Position numbers and translations under genes: made by a program. Source: Grammothele lineata (taxonomy: Eukaryota > Basidiomycota > Agaricomycetes > Polyporales > Polyporaceae). From it: a stretch of 64,000 nucleotides of DNA. The stretch spans positions 496,001-560,000 of the forward strand of contig NDFF03000033.1 in assembly GCA_002150815.3 (NCBI GenBank), in the 5' to 3' direction. Of the stretch, positions 10,360 to 24,474 are shown piece by piece; position 1 is the first letter of the stretch; each line of letters starts with the position of its first letter. Under the pieces are notes generated by a model. It made no database searches and was not told the DNA's origin. It saw nothing but the letters and a program-made list of their open reading frames with translations.

Positions 10360-13300
10360 TCTACGACGAATGAAGGCAACCAACCGGATGCAAGCTGACC
10401 GAGGCAGTGACGTCGTTCCCTAAGAGGTTTGTTAGCGCTCACGCCGCCACGTCCTGACGCCACGGCTGCTGATATTCCCACGGGTATATACATCCTGAGA
10501 CGCCGAATGTCACGCCTGGGTTCTTCACATCGATCTGCCCGACATAGCACTTTGTATACACGACAACCACTCTTCCAAGCTTGTCTGGCTACCCCGCACC
10601 GCTATACACAACGTTGATATGTTTGTTCTATGCCTCCCCAGCGGCATGTCAACTGTGAAGTGAATATCCTCAGGTCGCGCGCTGCTTAGTGAAGTATTGT
10701 GACTGTTGGCAGCCTCCAGCACGCCCCCTCCGGCAAGATTTGGGGGCAGTTCCACCATCTACAAATTGTGCCCATAGAAGCTGTGGTGCGTAGGAGCTAG
10801 TGGGTCTGTTTAACCACAGACAAACGCCACGAGCGGACGCAGACCCTATTATTGACAGACCGCAGACGTTGATGGAGGGAGGAGATAGGTCGAACGCGGG
10901 TGTCCGAGGTCCCTCCAGGTCCGCGAAGGGAGGATAGGCTGAGGAAGCAGCCGGACGCCCGAGAGGAGGTTCGGGGAGGAGAGCCTTCTGGCCGTTCACA
11001 CAGCGACGCGAGACTCGTGAATCTGAAACTCGTCCAGACCCGCTCTCGAGGAACCTTAGCCGGGCGTCCCCTTCTCGCAATGGTCCGCTCTCGCTGAGTC
11101 GCTCCCAGAGCTCTTCCCTTTCGTCGGTGGACGCAGCAGCGCCTCCGCCCCTTGAAACCCGACATCTCGCCATCAGCGCACCGCCCACATCCTGTCATCT
11201 CCCCATTCCTGTCCATCCTGCTCAGTCCCACCCCCGCCGCCGCCTCGTGCCTGGCCTCGCGTTCGGCCCACTCCGTCTCACACTCCACTCCAGTTGCTCC
11301 CCATCGACGCACTCACCGAGCAGTGTCAGTACGATCGCCATCGCATTTGTCGGTCTACGCAGGTGGCGTCGAACTCGGGACCCCTTCGTTTATCCCGCCC
11401 GTTTCACGATATCCACGGAGCTGCCATCGTGCAGCCTCACGTTCTTTCCCCTGGCTAGCGTAATCGACTCCTAATGATTATTCGTTCGGCCAGTGCGGCG
11501 TAGTCGCTGGCTTCCCGCCTTCTCCGCGTCCTCAACCGCCCCGGTGCTGACGTGCGCATCCCTATGGTTCGCGTCGTCGCCGCGCGACTCCACATACGAT
11601 GCCCATAGGCTGGATGACGTCCCTTCGGTCTCCGTCATTCGACCGCACCTGTGCTCCCCTGGACCTTAGCCAAACCCGCCCGGACACACATTGATCAGGC
11701 TCAGGCTCCGAACTCGCCAACCGGGGACGCCGTGCGCGGGGTGCGACATCACGAAGCCGTCATTTCATTAAACGTCCGCTAGGCCCCCGATTCCGGATGG
11801 GGCAGAACAGGCCCGCAGACACGGTCCGTGCACATATCGCGCCCGAGGCGGTGCGCGTCGTGCGCTGCTCGTTCGACAGCGCGACGTCATCCATCACGAA
11901 GTTGGCCTCTTCGCCGCGCAAGCTCGCCGAATATGGCCCCGCGCGTGCCCCAGCTCGGTGCCGGCTTGCTTCGTACCCACGCAGCGACAGTGATAGCGAC
12001 AACGACGCTTGCTCGTCGTCGCGCACGTCACAGGCTGCTCGCGTGCGTGCGTCGGCCCGCGCGAGCCTCCTCGCGGTTTCCATTCCTCGAGGCGGGGAGC
12101 GCGGCGTCGCGCACGCGGGAGCTTTCTCAACGGCGTCCACAGTTCTCCTGTCAGCTGTAGCAGACTAAACTTGGTCCGCCGCTGACCGCGCCACGCGGGC
12201 GCGCGTCCAGCGAGCGAGCCTTGTAGAGCAAGGTTCCAGGGTGTGGCACCGCCGGATGACCGTGGTATTAGGGGGTGCTGCCTTCGGAGGCGCGGGCAGT
12301 GCCTCCGAAGTCGCGACGCGCGTACTGTTCAGAACGCACGCACTGTATGGTTCTGAGTTCAGCATCCCGGACGCGCTACACTTCGTCGGACTCGGGAGCG
12401 GACGCCTTCACGCGAACCGTAGCTCTCGCAGACCTCCACCGTCTGGTCGGGAGCGAGCTAGCTCGGAATATGCACGCGGGACGCTGAGTGCCTGGCCCTC
12501 AATGAATCCACAGGCGCGGTATGCAAGGACAACGTACGCGCGCAGCGCCATCGGGAGCGGCGAGCCCACCTCAAGTGCATTTCGGCGCACGACTTGCCAT
12601 TCGCGTGCTCGCCAGCCCAGCTCACCGGTCCACATGATATCTGGGGGGAAATGGGCGCCTTGGAGGCGGCGAAGGCGTGGTGGGGGATCGCCCCGGGATG
12701 GCAATGCGTGTGTCCGGCGCGGACGGAGCGCACTGCCTAGTGGTTCCGCGCGGAGAGAAGCAGGGTCAGTGTATCGAGGCGCTATTGCGCTGCTCGGTTC
12801 AGTGAACGTTGGCTGTAAGGCGTATTGCACGGTTTATCCTCAGTGCTCCGTATGCGTCGCGAGCGAGCGCCGCATGGTCGGAACATATGACGCACGTCGG
12901 AGGACTATTCATTGACTGTGCGTCCACACGGGAGCTTGTCGTTTTGAAATTCTTGCATGGATCTGCGTCGGTGGTAGAATGATGGCTCAGCACCGAAGGA
13001 CTCCTCGTAAGACTTGTCTTACTGCAATATGACTCAGTCGTGTGCATACTCGGTTGTCGCATCGCGACATGCGGTTCACTTGAAGAAGCCATATGTAAAC
13101 GCAGCAGCACTATATGGCCATGCAGTGCGATGAGAAGTGACTTGAACCGGTGGCTGACTTTAGATTCAGAACGTGACCTACTTCATCCCTTTGAAGCAAC
13201 CGATTATTCGCTAGTTGTATCTGCGCAGTGCATTTATATTGCGGCAGTCCGGCACATTATGTTTGACGGAGAAGAGGCGGAATCGCCGTTAAAGTGCTAT

Positions 13301-16300
13301 TTACACATGCCTTATGTCGGCCAGACCGGGGTCGCAGTTGGCAACATATGGCGACCCCGCAGAGAGAGGCGCGTAATAACCTACCGCCGGAGAAGCCACG
13401 CCTGAATATGTTCTAGAACACACACCTCGCCGGCGTGAGTTGGGATCCTAACAATCCGATATTACCGTCGAGGGTGAACGAGCACAGAGTATTGACGCCG
13501 CGGCGAGTGTTTGGAGGACGGTCTAAGACCGAGATCCGGCGGGTGTCCGCAAAATGCTCTCCGTATATGCCGCGCGCGCACGCCGCCGGCAGAAGACTAC
13601 GCAAAGCAGCGGAGGCGAATATTTGCGAGTTCGACGAGAAGAGCCGCGACGATCGCACGTACGGTTGGGCGGAGGCTCCTGTTGGAGGGCTTTCCGAGCG
13701 GCCGCACAAAATCCGCGGCGTCTTGCTCTATCTCGTGCCCAGGTATGTGCTGAGGTACAGGGAATAGTTTTGACGTCCTTGAGGGTCGTCCGCCGAGCAC
13801 GAAACAAGTGAAGAGCAAGATGTTTGCACAGCTACAGTGACGGACAAGGAAGATCAACGGTTTGATTTACAGCTCGCAGACCTCGGAAACCGCCCGGCCC
13901 GGGGCTGTCCGGGCGGGCCCGACGCGACTTACCGCACTGGGTTGACATGATCGCCGGACACGCTGGTTGGTCGCCGCTGCTGCTGTAAGGGCCGCCTTGG
14001 TTCCGGAATATTGAACGCCATCAGAGTCCAGTGCCTCTCGAACCTCTCTTCCTCCTCTCCCTCTCAGGGGCCTCAACCCCTTCAGCCTTTCCATCTCCCG
14101 CCATCAGATGGTGGACCTGCGCTAGCCCCGGGGGGCCGCCATCACTAGTCCAAAATGATCTGCAACGCTCCCATGGTTTGCGGCGGTGTAGGGATTATCG
14201 CGCGGACGGTTACACGGCCAGCTGCGCATTTAGACTGGGGCGCGGATGGACGATTTGGGGAGGGGGACAAATGCGTGATTGGGGCGCAGGGTCAACCCGG
14301 GCCAACTCTGGTCTATATCGCCGAATTTGCGTCTCGTTTGGACCCGAGGGCGAGCCCCAGTGCAAGTTGCGCGGGGGCCAGCCTCAGCATGAACTCAGGT
14401 TGGGCGCTCCACGACCGAAGGGGGCCGAAAGCTCACGTGAGATGGCGCAACAGGCTCTTATTCCCACGGTTGGTTTTTTCGTTGGACTTCGCTCGACGCC
14501 TGCAGCGTCTCTCTTCTTGTCTTCCTCCTACCATCTTGGCTTGTCATCCGGGGACTGCGCTCCCAGTACGCAAGCGCATCAGCGCAAACTCTATTGCTGT
14601 CTGATTTACTGAGGTCTCTTCCACTGTGAGTCTACTACACCCTCCCCGTGTTGCGGAGTTTCCGCCGTCGACGACAACAAGCGCGAGCAGCTGTACATCC
14701 AGCGCATGCGCGTGCGCGAAGCCCAGCGCGTCGCTGAACTTCACGCGCGTGCATGTCCTGGACGTGTCGCTGCCTGTGCTGGACCTCGTCTGGCCGTGCC
14801 GCCTCGTACTCTGCTGCGATGGCTGTAGTTCAATCTCGATCGACCGACAATGTCTCGAACCCCTTATGACTACCACACGCGCAGTATCAAAGGAATCAGC
14901 CGTACGTGTACGTCCTTGCTTGCTAGCCCTCCGTTGATATTGCATCTGATGTAGCTTTGACAGGGACTCTGACAGTTCTTAGACCGTGCAGCGGTTGGTT
15001 AGGCATATATGGCGATGCGATTCAACGCGTCTTGGGTGAGTATTCATTGTTTTGGCCCTCGCCAGTGCGCTCATTCGCTGCGTTTCGTAGATGTATCGGT
15101 TTGCTACCTTTCTCGGTGTTCTCAATACGGAGCCGAATCTGCACCTGGGTGGCGGATGGCCGCCTACTGGGCATATGACCGGGTTGTTTAGATATGTAGT
15201 ACATATAGCAGTGCTTATTTGTGTATGTAGCGTTGTAATATATCTTTTAGTTCCGCATAGTGTATGTTGTGTGAAGGTGCATGCAGCGAAAGCAGGGGGA
15301 AGCGGGTCGGCGACCCCGCCGATAGATTTCCCTATCAAGCACGTGACTGATTTGATCGTCCCCGTGCCTGACTGGGTCCATGCTGAGGCCCAAAAATCCT
15401 GGGTCCTATCTGGGGAGGCACCGGTCAAAATAAGACGAGGGGTTGAAATAACCCAAGCTGGGGCTGGATGGCCTAGGGCCAGCCTGAGTTCCGTAAGACC
15501 ACCTGCCTGTGTATACAAACTCACCCGGGCTCCTCTGTAGATCCGCCGCGCTCGTTTTTCGAGACGAAACGTGCTAGGAGCGCGCGATCTACGGAGGAGT
15601 GCGAGCGCCGTGCGGGAGTGACGGTACGGCTGCCGTCGGGATACATAGTCGGTGTATCATGTCTTGGCGTGTCACACACTTTGAGGATTCAACGGAGACG
15701 AGTACAGTCCGAGGCGACTATCTCCAGAGCCAATAATTGAGGGTTTGAAACGGCTGTACCGTGAGGTGCGTGTCCGATATTATCGCATTGCTCGTGTTGA
15801 TGATTATTCGTGCGTTTCTCATTTCCATCAGCGCTCGCCTCCTGAGGCGTAGCAGCAAGGACCGTCGACCTTCAGCCTATACGACGCGTGTTATATCAGT
15901 GCCACAGCACGCTGTATGCGCCTGTGCGGGTTTTGCGCAAGATATAATGCGGCATTTTGACAGCCTCGCACAGCTCCGCGGAGCACCCTAGCGAGCGTCG
16001 AAACGTGCGTGATCGTCGAGAACGCGGGAGGCACATCAAACGTCGACACACCCGCCGTGCAGATCTCAGCTCCCCGCGGCCCAGGAGATCGCGGTGAGTC
16101 CGATGACACCCTCGTTAGCTCGCTGATCGACGCACGCCATCAGTCGAATCCCATCGCCGCGGCAGAACTTTGTTTGGGCCTCGACACACCTCGTCATTGA
16201 ATCAAGGAATGATGTCGCAATACAGCGTGCGTGCCTACACTAACGTTGGGGCTCTCCAGAAAGTGTTTCTTCTGGGCTCGTCGGCGTGTCAGCCTTTGTG

Positions 16301-19300
16301 ACAGGGTGAAGCTTGGTAGGATGTGACACTGTTTGACAGAGCGTCTCGCATTTCCGATCACCCTGTCTACCCGCAATGATTTATTCGGGTTGTGACCGTG
16401 TACAATTTTTCAGGCTCAATCGGGTAGGCAGGAAGGTCAGAACATATATTTTTCTTTGCTACGTCCTCTGAAGGTCTTATCGAATGGCGGGTTCCATAGA
16501 AGAGGAGTAGCCAGAAGCGCTATCCCAGTAAGGGTCTTTGAGATATGACCTTCGGTACGACCTCTGTACGTCCGGTCGGTTCACCAAAGTCATGTGCGCA
16601 TGCTTCTCCGGTCGGAAGACAAAGTCGACATAACCATGACGTCCTGCGGAGACTAAGCCTGCATTGACCTTGCTTGTTCCGAATCCGCAGCTTCCCATGG
16701 AGCGTGTCGGTGCAACAAGCCTCAATGTGCTTGTTTTTACTGACGTGGTTAGCCTCGAGGCGGCCCGCTCGAGTCGGACCCTATAGAGCGGGCGTTGTTT
16801 TTCTGTCAGGTTGCCAAGCCTGGCGCGCCAACGACAATAACACTCCAGTTGCGCCGCTCTCGCTTCGCATTCCATGGTTCATTCTGGCTTCTGCCTTGTC
16901 TCGCGCACAGTCCTGCAGGGCTCGAGCCCTGAAGCATGAGATCCCTTCAAGCAATTTTGCAATCTTTCGGAGAGCACCGGTCATTGTCACATTCAACGCC
17001 CTTGACACCCCGCGTGCACGGAAGACAAAGAAAGAAGCTCGAACGGATGTAATTGCGCCGCCGCGGCACCTTTGCGCGCCGCTCTCCCAGCCTCCTATGT
17101 GAGTTACCGACAAGACGAATGGTGCTATAGTACAGCTCCATTCACGGCTGGGCCCTACCTCCAGGTCCCCAGCCACACTTCACGTGAAGCCCACCGCCGG
17201 CCCCACGATGCGCCATTGAAACTTGAAAAGCGGACGGCGCGTGCGCCGCGCTACGCCCGCCGATTAAGCCTCCGCGAAGGTGCGGAGAACCGCGCAGCGT
17301 GCGGTCTGATGACCCGCGGTGGGCCGCGCCCGGCGGCGGAGGGCGCGGACGCGGGCGCGATGGAATTTCTGTGGGCGGCGCACGGACGGCCTCCGCACGC
17401 TGCGCCGGGGCTTCTTCGCCACTCGCGCCCTGACTCCTGAGTAGCAGCTGTCAGGCAAACGTACGTTGGACGGTGGACGTCGGACGGGGGTGCGGCCCTT
17501 GGCGGCGGGTCTTCGCTGGAAGACCGCGCGAGCCCTCACTGGCACCCCCTTTGTGTCGACCGGGAGACGAGCGTGCGGCGGGCTGTAGCTGGATACTGGA
17601 GCACTGGCTCTGGCCGGAAATGACGTCGCCGAGGAAGCCCACGCCGAGGCTGGCGGTAGTGGTGGCGGCGAGATGTCGGAATGAAAGCATGTTCGGTTCT
17701 AGTGTCCCGCATGTTTTTCGCCGGAAAAGCAGGCGGAGCCCCGCCCAGCGGAGGCACAGACGTCGAGACGACAATGGAAGGGTGAACTTTGGTGAAGGCC
17801 GGCCGGACGCGCACCTCACTCACGAGGTGGGCGCTGGAGAGAAGGGCCTCACGGCAAGCGCCCGATAGATTCGGGCCTTCAACTCTATCTTCGAGTTCTA
17901 ATGCCTAGGGTCTACCTGTCAGCCTGAGCGGTGCCACCCTCGGCGCGCTGTATAGAGCGTACCTAGTAGGGCGGCGTACACGTCTGCCCGCCGTTCACAT
18001 GTCTCGCGCGGCGGTCTGAGGGCACCAGAAGGAGGTGCGCGACTGACCCGCCGGACGAGCGCGGCGGACGCGCGTGACGTCCGGTGCGTCATGGGCGACG
18101 GGAGTCCGCGCTTAGACTCGATTTGTTTCCACCCGGCGAGTACAGCGTGCGGACGCCACCTCCCCTTGCAAACAAACATCCAAGTCTGCGCCCTCGCGCG
18201 TGCCCGTGGATACGTGATTATTGGCAAGGCCCAGCTTGGAGCTGCAGCGAGTCCGAGGATTCTCGCAAATTACGAGCGTGGGTGGCACGACGCAGCGTGC
18301 CCTTTCAAGGCTAGCGCACCGGCCGGCGGATCCATATAGCCCGCGCCTCCGCGCCCGCGTCCCAGGCGCGAGGAGGGTCAGTAGGGGGGCGGAGGCGGAC
18401 ATTATCGTGCCGCCGCTGCGACCGCGTGCGCACGCGCCCCACCCAATTATCGAAAGCTCTCCCCGAGGCGTCCGGACCTTCTCGCGCTCGTTCCAAGCTA
18501 TCGGGAGAGGGGGGGAGGCGGAATTTGGTTCTGTCTTTGTGTTTGGCTCCTTCGGGTGGTTGGGGGCCGCTGCAGCCGTGTGCCGTTCTGGCATGCTACT
18601 TTTGCGCGTGGGTTATAGTCGTCATGAAGAACAAAGGTTGTTTTGTGTGCGCCATGGCGCGAGCCAACCTGCCGTGCCCAACGGTATCCAATTTCGTGCC
18701 ACTGGTGGCACCCTGGTGGCGCCGCGACGAGCATCCTCCTCCGCGCCCGCCGTCGCGATCACGAGACGGCGGCTCTCACCAACGCGCATGTCCACGGACG
18801 GGCCGGTGCCGGCATCCTCTCGCGCGGAACCGCGACGGAGGGGGGGCGATCGAAAGAAGGCCCACCGCGCCGGGACCTGGCCGCTCTAGCCGTTGCGGGG
18901 CCTGTAAGGGCGCGCCTTCTGCGGCGCACCACCGCCGCCCCGCCCTGAGAGACCTAGACAAAACGGCGGCGACGATGGCGCGCCAGAAGCCCCGCGCGCG
19001 GCGCGGGTCGGGTTTCTGGATACGGCGCGAGCGCGCGGAGGAAGCGTCCGTGGGTGGTTCGTGCAAGGGCCCTAACCGCAGAGGCTGCTGCAGGCTCCTG
19101 GGGATCTCCACGGGCGCCTCGTGTCGGGACGCGGGCGCGACGGCGCCGACGCGACGACGCTAGCGCCGATCGAGGCGCGTCCGCGCCGCGGGCGAGCCTC
19201 GCGCTCCCTGAGATTCGCGTGCACTAGCTCGCGCTCTGTGGAATCTCGTTGCTGGGGGAGTTCCGCTTCGCCGCCTCGAAGAATGGAGAGACACGGAGGC

Positions 19301-22300
19301 ACGCGTGCAGTCTCCGTGTCTGGGCCCTGAATGTCCCTGAATATTGAATATTTGTGAACGCTTGTGAACGTCGGGCGGCTCCGCTGGACCGTCGACGCGG
19401 CTCAGAACGCGTCGGAGTCCGAAGGGCATGGGTCCACCCGCGTCCATACCCGAGCTTGCGCCAGTGCGTGCCGTCTGCCAGTCCGGGAGGCTCGCAGGAA
19501 GGGTGCAGTCGCAGCGGCGCCGCGCTCGAGTTTGCGTTGCATGCAGGGACGCGATTCACGTACGCACGAAGGGAAGGCCCGGCCACCGGGGGGTTCCTGC
19601 TGGGAAGGCGACTGCAGAGCCGCAGGTTGAGGTACAGTCCGCGGCGGCGCGACGACATACGCGTTTAGACGTAGACGTAAATTTTTGCTCTGTGCACACG
19701 CCGCCCGCCTGCTTAAGTCCCTCGTGGCATGGGCGAAGGTGGACTGTGGGGCGAAGGGCGTCAGTGAAGAGCTCTGTGGTCGCTGTGATTCGACGACGGT
19801 CATTCACCTAGTGCGGAATCACGTTCGGTATCGACGTCATAAGGGGACATGGATGTGAAGAGCGAGCAGGAGCCCAGACCCGCGAATCGCATGCGCGAAT
19901 GTGCGCACGCGAGGTCCGCGGGGCACGCCGGCGGTTCTTCGTCGACTTGGCTCTCCTCGCCCAATGGCCGCGTGCGCCCCCGCGGCGCACTCTGCCCCAA
20001 CGCTTCTCGCTTCGGTCCGAACGTTCGTCGGGATCGAGTAATCCGCGAGCCTCTTTCGCGGTGTATGTCCGAGATGACGCTTCGGGGCTTCGAGACGTGC
20101 TGCGCGGGCACATACTGTATGAGAGGGCCTCCACGAGTGCACACGCACACAGGCACACACGCCCAGGCCAAAAGGGCCCGCGGCGTGGCACGGCGGTTCT
20201 CGCGTGGCGGGCAGGTAGCACGAGCGGAACGTTTGAGGGGGCGGCCGGTGTCTCATGAGCTTGTTTGGCTGCGCCCTCCGAGGGTGCGCAAGAGGCTTGG
20301 GCTGAAGAGAAGCACGAGAAGCACGCACTTGCTCGGGATCGGACAGAGTCTCGGACTGGGCCCGCGCTTCCGCAGGTGGATTGTGGCCTCTATGTCCGAA
20401 TAGAACCTACGCACCAGCTGCGCACAGGGCCCTCGACCTAACCCTGCCCGCGGCCTTCTCTCCACACGGGTCCGGCCAAGAAAGAGGAGTGCCGCTTCCG
20501 GTGCGAGTAGGGGCTGCAGCAGGGCCCTCCAGCCGGTTGACGTCGGGCTTCCGGATACACTTCAAACTTCCCCCGCCCACGACAAAATCGGACCGCGAAT
20601 GTTTTGCAGCCTGCAGCCTCGCAGAGTTAGCTCGTCGTTGCACGGGTGACTTGAACGACGTAGGAGCGATGACGCGTGTGCCGCAGAAGGGCGACTTCCG
20701 TGTGTGTGCGCCCGCGTGTCGTAGCGCCGATACCGGAGGTGAAGGAACCATCGATCCGGGTTCCGGAGAGCGGATGGGCCTCTATTCGGCCAAGTACTGG
20801 AAAATCGCGAGTGGTCAGCCTGGATTTGCTGGCCAATATGTCATCGTTTGCGAGCTGGGTGGGTACTTACCTGTGTGTCGTCGCCGTCGTGGCGCAGTGA
20901 CGTACCGCCACGGCCCGCTGTTGGCGGTTGCTCTCCAAGCTCGAGCGCGCCCGGCGTCTTGTCTCTCGTCAATCGGTCCTAGTATCCAACCGTATTGTAA
21001 ACCGCCTGACTCGAATTATCGTATCCCCGCTCTCTGCCTTCGCTTCAACCCCTGCGACGCGTTGTAAGCTAACTCCCCGACGTACCCGTGCCCCTTCTAG
21101 GAACGCTCGCACGACCCACACGCATGCTTCGGAGTCCGACTCGCGTCGCCGGCTGCATACTCAGGCGCTACTACGGGTAGGGATTGCACCCTGTCGGAGC
21201 CCCGAGGACGAGCACGAGGCGGATCGTCCTCCTCTAGGCGCACGGCTAAAATGCGTCGCGGGTAAGTGCGTGTATGCATGTATGCATGGGGAAGAGCTTT
21301 ACTGCCCCCGACGGCGCGAAGCAGGGGGGTGGTACGATCGACCCTGCACATACCACCCGAGAGCCTGCGATTGCGATCGCGCTTTCAGCTGCGTATGTAC
21401 GGACGGCGTGGGAGCGGCGCGGGCCTGCCAGCGGGCGTTGGACGTTCAGTATCCTTTCAGCAGCCCCAGGCACGTACTGTACGCACGTCTTCTGATTGCG
21501 TGCGGGGTGCGCGCGATGGCGCGCGGCGGACCCCGCCCGAACCCCAGACCGAGATTGACAGCCCCTCCGCCTTTCTTGTAGGTTCCGGTGAGCTGGCACG
21601 GTGCGCTAAACAGCTGCCGCACACTCCTTCGTAACGACCTGGTTAGCGAGCGCGGTTAAGCGACACGTACGGCGGCGACGCGCAGGCACTCATTATTATG
21701 TACTGGGCGGGGCCGCCCGCTCGTGCCGGGGCGGTCTTTGAACCGCAGCGCGCCGTTGAATGGCCGGAGAGGCCTAGGGAGGAGGCTCGCGTGTGGGTGG
21801 CTCAAGAACGAAGAAGCACTCGCGCACTTCTCGACGAGGAGGGCAACCCGCGCCCAATCGCGCGAGCACGCGATAGCGGATAGCGGGGCGAGAAGGGACG
21901 ATTTTTCTTTTTTTCATGTGCGTCCCTCGGTCGGGAACTCCCAACCCACGAACCCACGGCTGGCTGGGATGGGCGGTGGGAGCGCGCGCGCGGTTGACGC
22001 CGCAGCGTGCAGGGTCGCCACGCCGCTACGAACCTGAGCTCGCGTAGAAGCCCAGCGCCCAAGCGCCCGCGCTCGCGGCTACGAAAAAAAATGGGGATTA
22101 AAATCGAATTTTCGAGGCTTTCTGGCCTCGTTCGCCGTGCGCGGTGGTGCGGCGGCGACGGACGTCGACGTGTGCACGAACTGCGAGTGGCGCGAACGTG
22201 CGTACGCGCGGCCGCCGTTGTCCTCCTCGCCCCGACCGCCCCTGCATGCGCACGCAAGTATGCGTGCACCGTGCGCCGTGCGACGCGGGGCGCGGTGGCG

Positions 22301-24474
22301 TGCAGCCTCCGCGTCGGCGCATGCGTCGCCGCGCGCCGTGCCTCGTGGGTCCGTGCCGGCGCGGGCGGGCCACACGGCTCGGGGCCGGACGCGAGCACGT
22401 GCGCCGTGACGTGGTTTTTTCGCGCGGGGCCCGATCGTGAACGGGCCGGGCCGATCGGGCAAGGGCGTGCCGGGATCGAGAGAGGACCGCTGGGGTTGCG
22501 CCGTCTGGCCAGACGCGGGCGCCTGGACGATCGAAGGCTGGTGGCAGAGGCAGAGGCTGGCCAGCCACGACTCGGACATACGGATGGTTTTCTGCCTCTC
22601 CTCGATCGTCCTCGTTATACATAGCGCCAACCCTGAAACGCGTGGATTATCGCGCAAGCTACAAGTTTTTTTCCTCGTCGATGAATGTTGGAAAATCTGG
22701 GCCGTCACGCCGCCAGAATGCCGACCGAACTGACGAGTCGCAATTTGGACGTTTGAACCCCGGACGCCCAGGGCCTCCCCCTTCCTGCCCAGCGCAGGCA
22801 AGCCTCAGCAGCCCGCGGCCGGGCGGGACGGACGGAGCCTGGCAGATCGAAACTCCCGTGTCGGCCCTGGGCGAACGGGGCGCGAGGGGGCGCGAGCCAC
22901 ATGGTGCGCGCCGCCGTCTCAAGGAATTGCCCCTCCTCCGAGGCGGGGGCGGGCGGGGGCCTATCCCATGTTTCCTATCTCCAGCACGTATCTTCTACGC
23001 TCCCCGGCGTATACGTATCTACTAATCGACGGCGGCCCTGGGCAGCTAGACGGCGCAGGTCTGCATACCACAGCGTAATAAACTTACCACACACCCGCTC
23101 TCGCGTCCATTGCATCCTGGCGCCCAGGCGGTCACGCGCCTGCACCCGGGGGGGAAGGTGGAAGAGGTACTTACGCGGGTGCGCGGGCGGGGGAGGGGGC
23201 TATGGGCGGTGGGCGGTGAGCCAGCCGTCCTCGCCGAACGCGCCCGCTGTCTGACTGGCTCAAGGGGCGGCGGACAGCCTTGAACGAAGAAGACCTCCCC
23301 CCTTGTTCCCTCTCGTGCGCTGTGCAGTGATATCGCGGTGGCGGGCAACAGCGTGCGCGCACACCCTAGTAGTACGAGTGGCAGTCCGATAATCCGTGTG
23401 AGTCGGGTCGGGACGGACGGTCCGCGGGAACAGGTCGGGACGCGTACGGCTCGTGGCGGTCGGGGTCGGGGGGCGGAGGCTGCCACAAGTGCTGGCAAGC
23501 TCATCTAGAGGGAGAGGGGACCCGACGAGTGATCGAGGCGAACGCAAACGCGATCGGTCGCGGCGCAATCGAGTGCCACGCGCGCGCTAGCGCTGCCGTC
23601 GACGCAAGTGGCGCCCCCCGCATAACCATGCACCCGTCCCAAGCTTCTATCCGCGCCCCGAGCCCGAGGAGGTCCACGGTTATCTTCCATCTTCCAAGTC
23701 CAGTCTCGACGAGTCTCGGAAGTCTTCACGGATCACACGCGCGCATACACTCGGAGGGCAGACGGAGGAGGATCCTGGATTGGGTTTCGCGTTTTGTATA
23801 TTGGCGCGTTATACGGCTACTTCCTATAGGCTACGATTACACGGGGATGGGGATATGCAGCAGTGGGGGGACGACTGTAGTACGACACACAAATAATAAA
23901 TAGATAGTAGTTATCGAGCAGCGCGCGCGCGCACACCCGCGAGTCCGAGCGGCCGAGCAAAACGAGCGTAAGGAGTTGGAGGGAGCTAGGCGGCGCGGGC
24001 GGAGGTGGGGGGTGAGGGAGACCAGCAGGGACCAATAAGTAACAAAAAATATACGCGTGAGGGGGCGAGCGGTGCGACGCATTATACCTTCAAGAATGAC
24101 CAGCGGAGAATAACGAACAAAATGCAATGAGGACGGACGAGATGCTTGCGGTGCTACAGTGGGGAGGAGAGGCGAGTGTGAGATGCGGGGGATATGCGAG
24201 CGGAGAGAAAACCAGAGCGCGAGCCGGAAAGTGTACAGGGACGGGCGTTTTGCGCACGTCGCCGTGAGGGCGGCCGCGGTCGGGACAGTGGTATGAAAGG
24301 GGGAGTGGTATCGGGAGCGGGATATTTTGCGTATGAACAAGCGCGCCCGTCCAGCGCGCGAGGGGTCGGCGGCAGTGGCCTGCCAGCTGGGAGAAGGTAT
24401 GGGTCTATGCGGGCGGGGCGGAGAGAGGCAGGCAGGGGGATAGGCACACGGGGAGAGAGAGCGGTGGGCGCGCC
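10360..24474. other. About 14 kb gene-poor tract
   Basis: No family, domain or convincing exon chain was recognised on either strand. From about 17 kb onward the DNA is strongly GC- and CpG-rich, so long open frames arise by chance on both strands; their translations are dominated by Arg, Ala, Pro and Gly. Less GC-rich islands lie at about 9.5-10.8, 12.9-13.4 and 14.8-16.7 kb. One minus-strand frame at 16477-16875 looks less biased but matches nothing I know. Isolated consensus donors exist (for example GTAAGTACC on the minus strand near 20874 and 23177). The abundance of CpG argues against heavy C-to-T repeat mutation here. It may be regulatory DNA, non-coding transcription units or decayed elements. 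Confidence 0.55.

Noticed and set aside
17000..24400. Centromere or RIP-mutated repeat block
   Set aside because: The tract is GC- and CpG-rich rather than AT-rich and CpG-depleted, and no tandem or dispersed repeat family was seen by eye.
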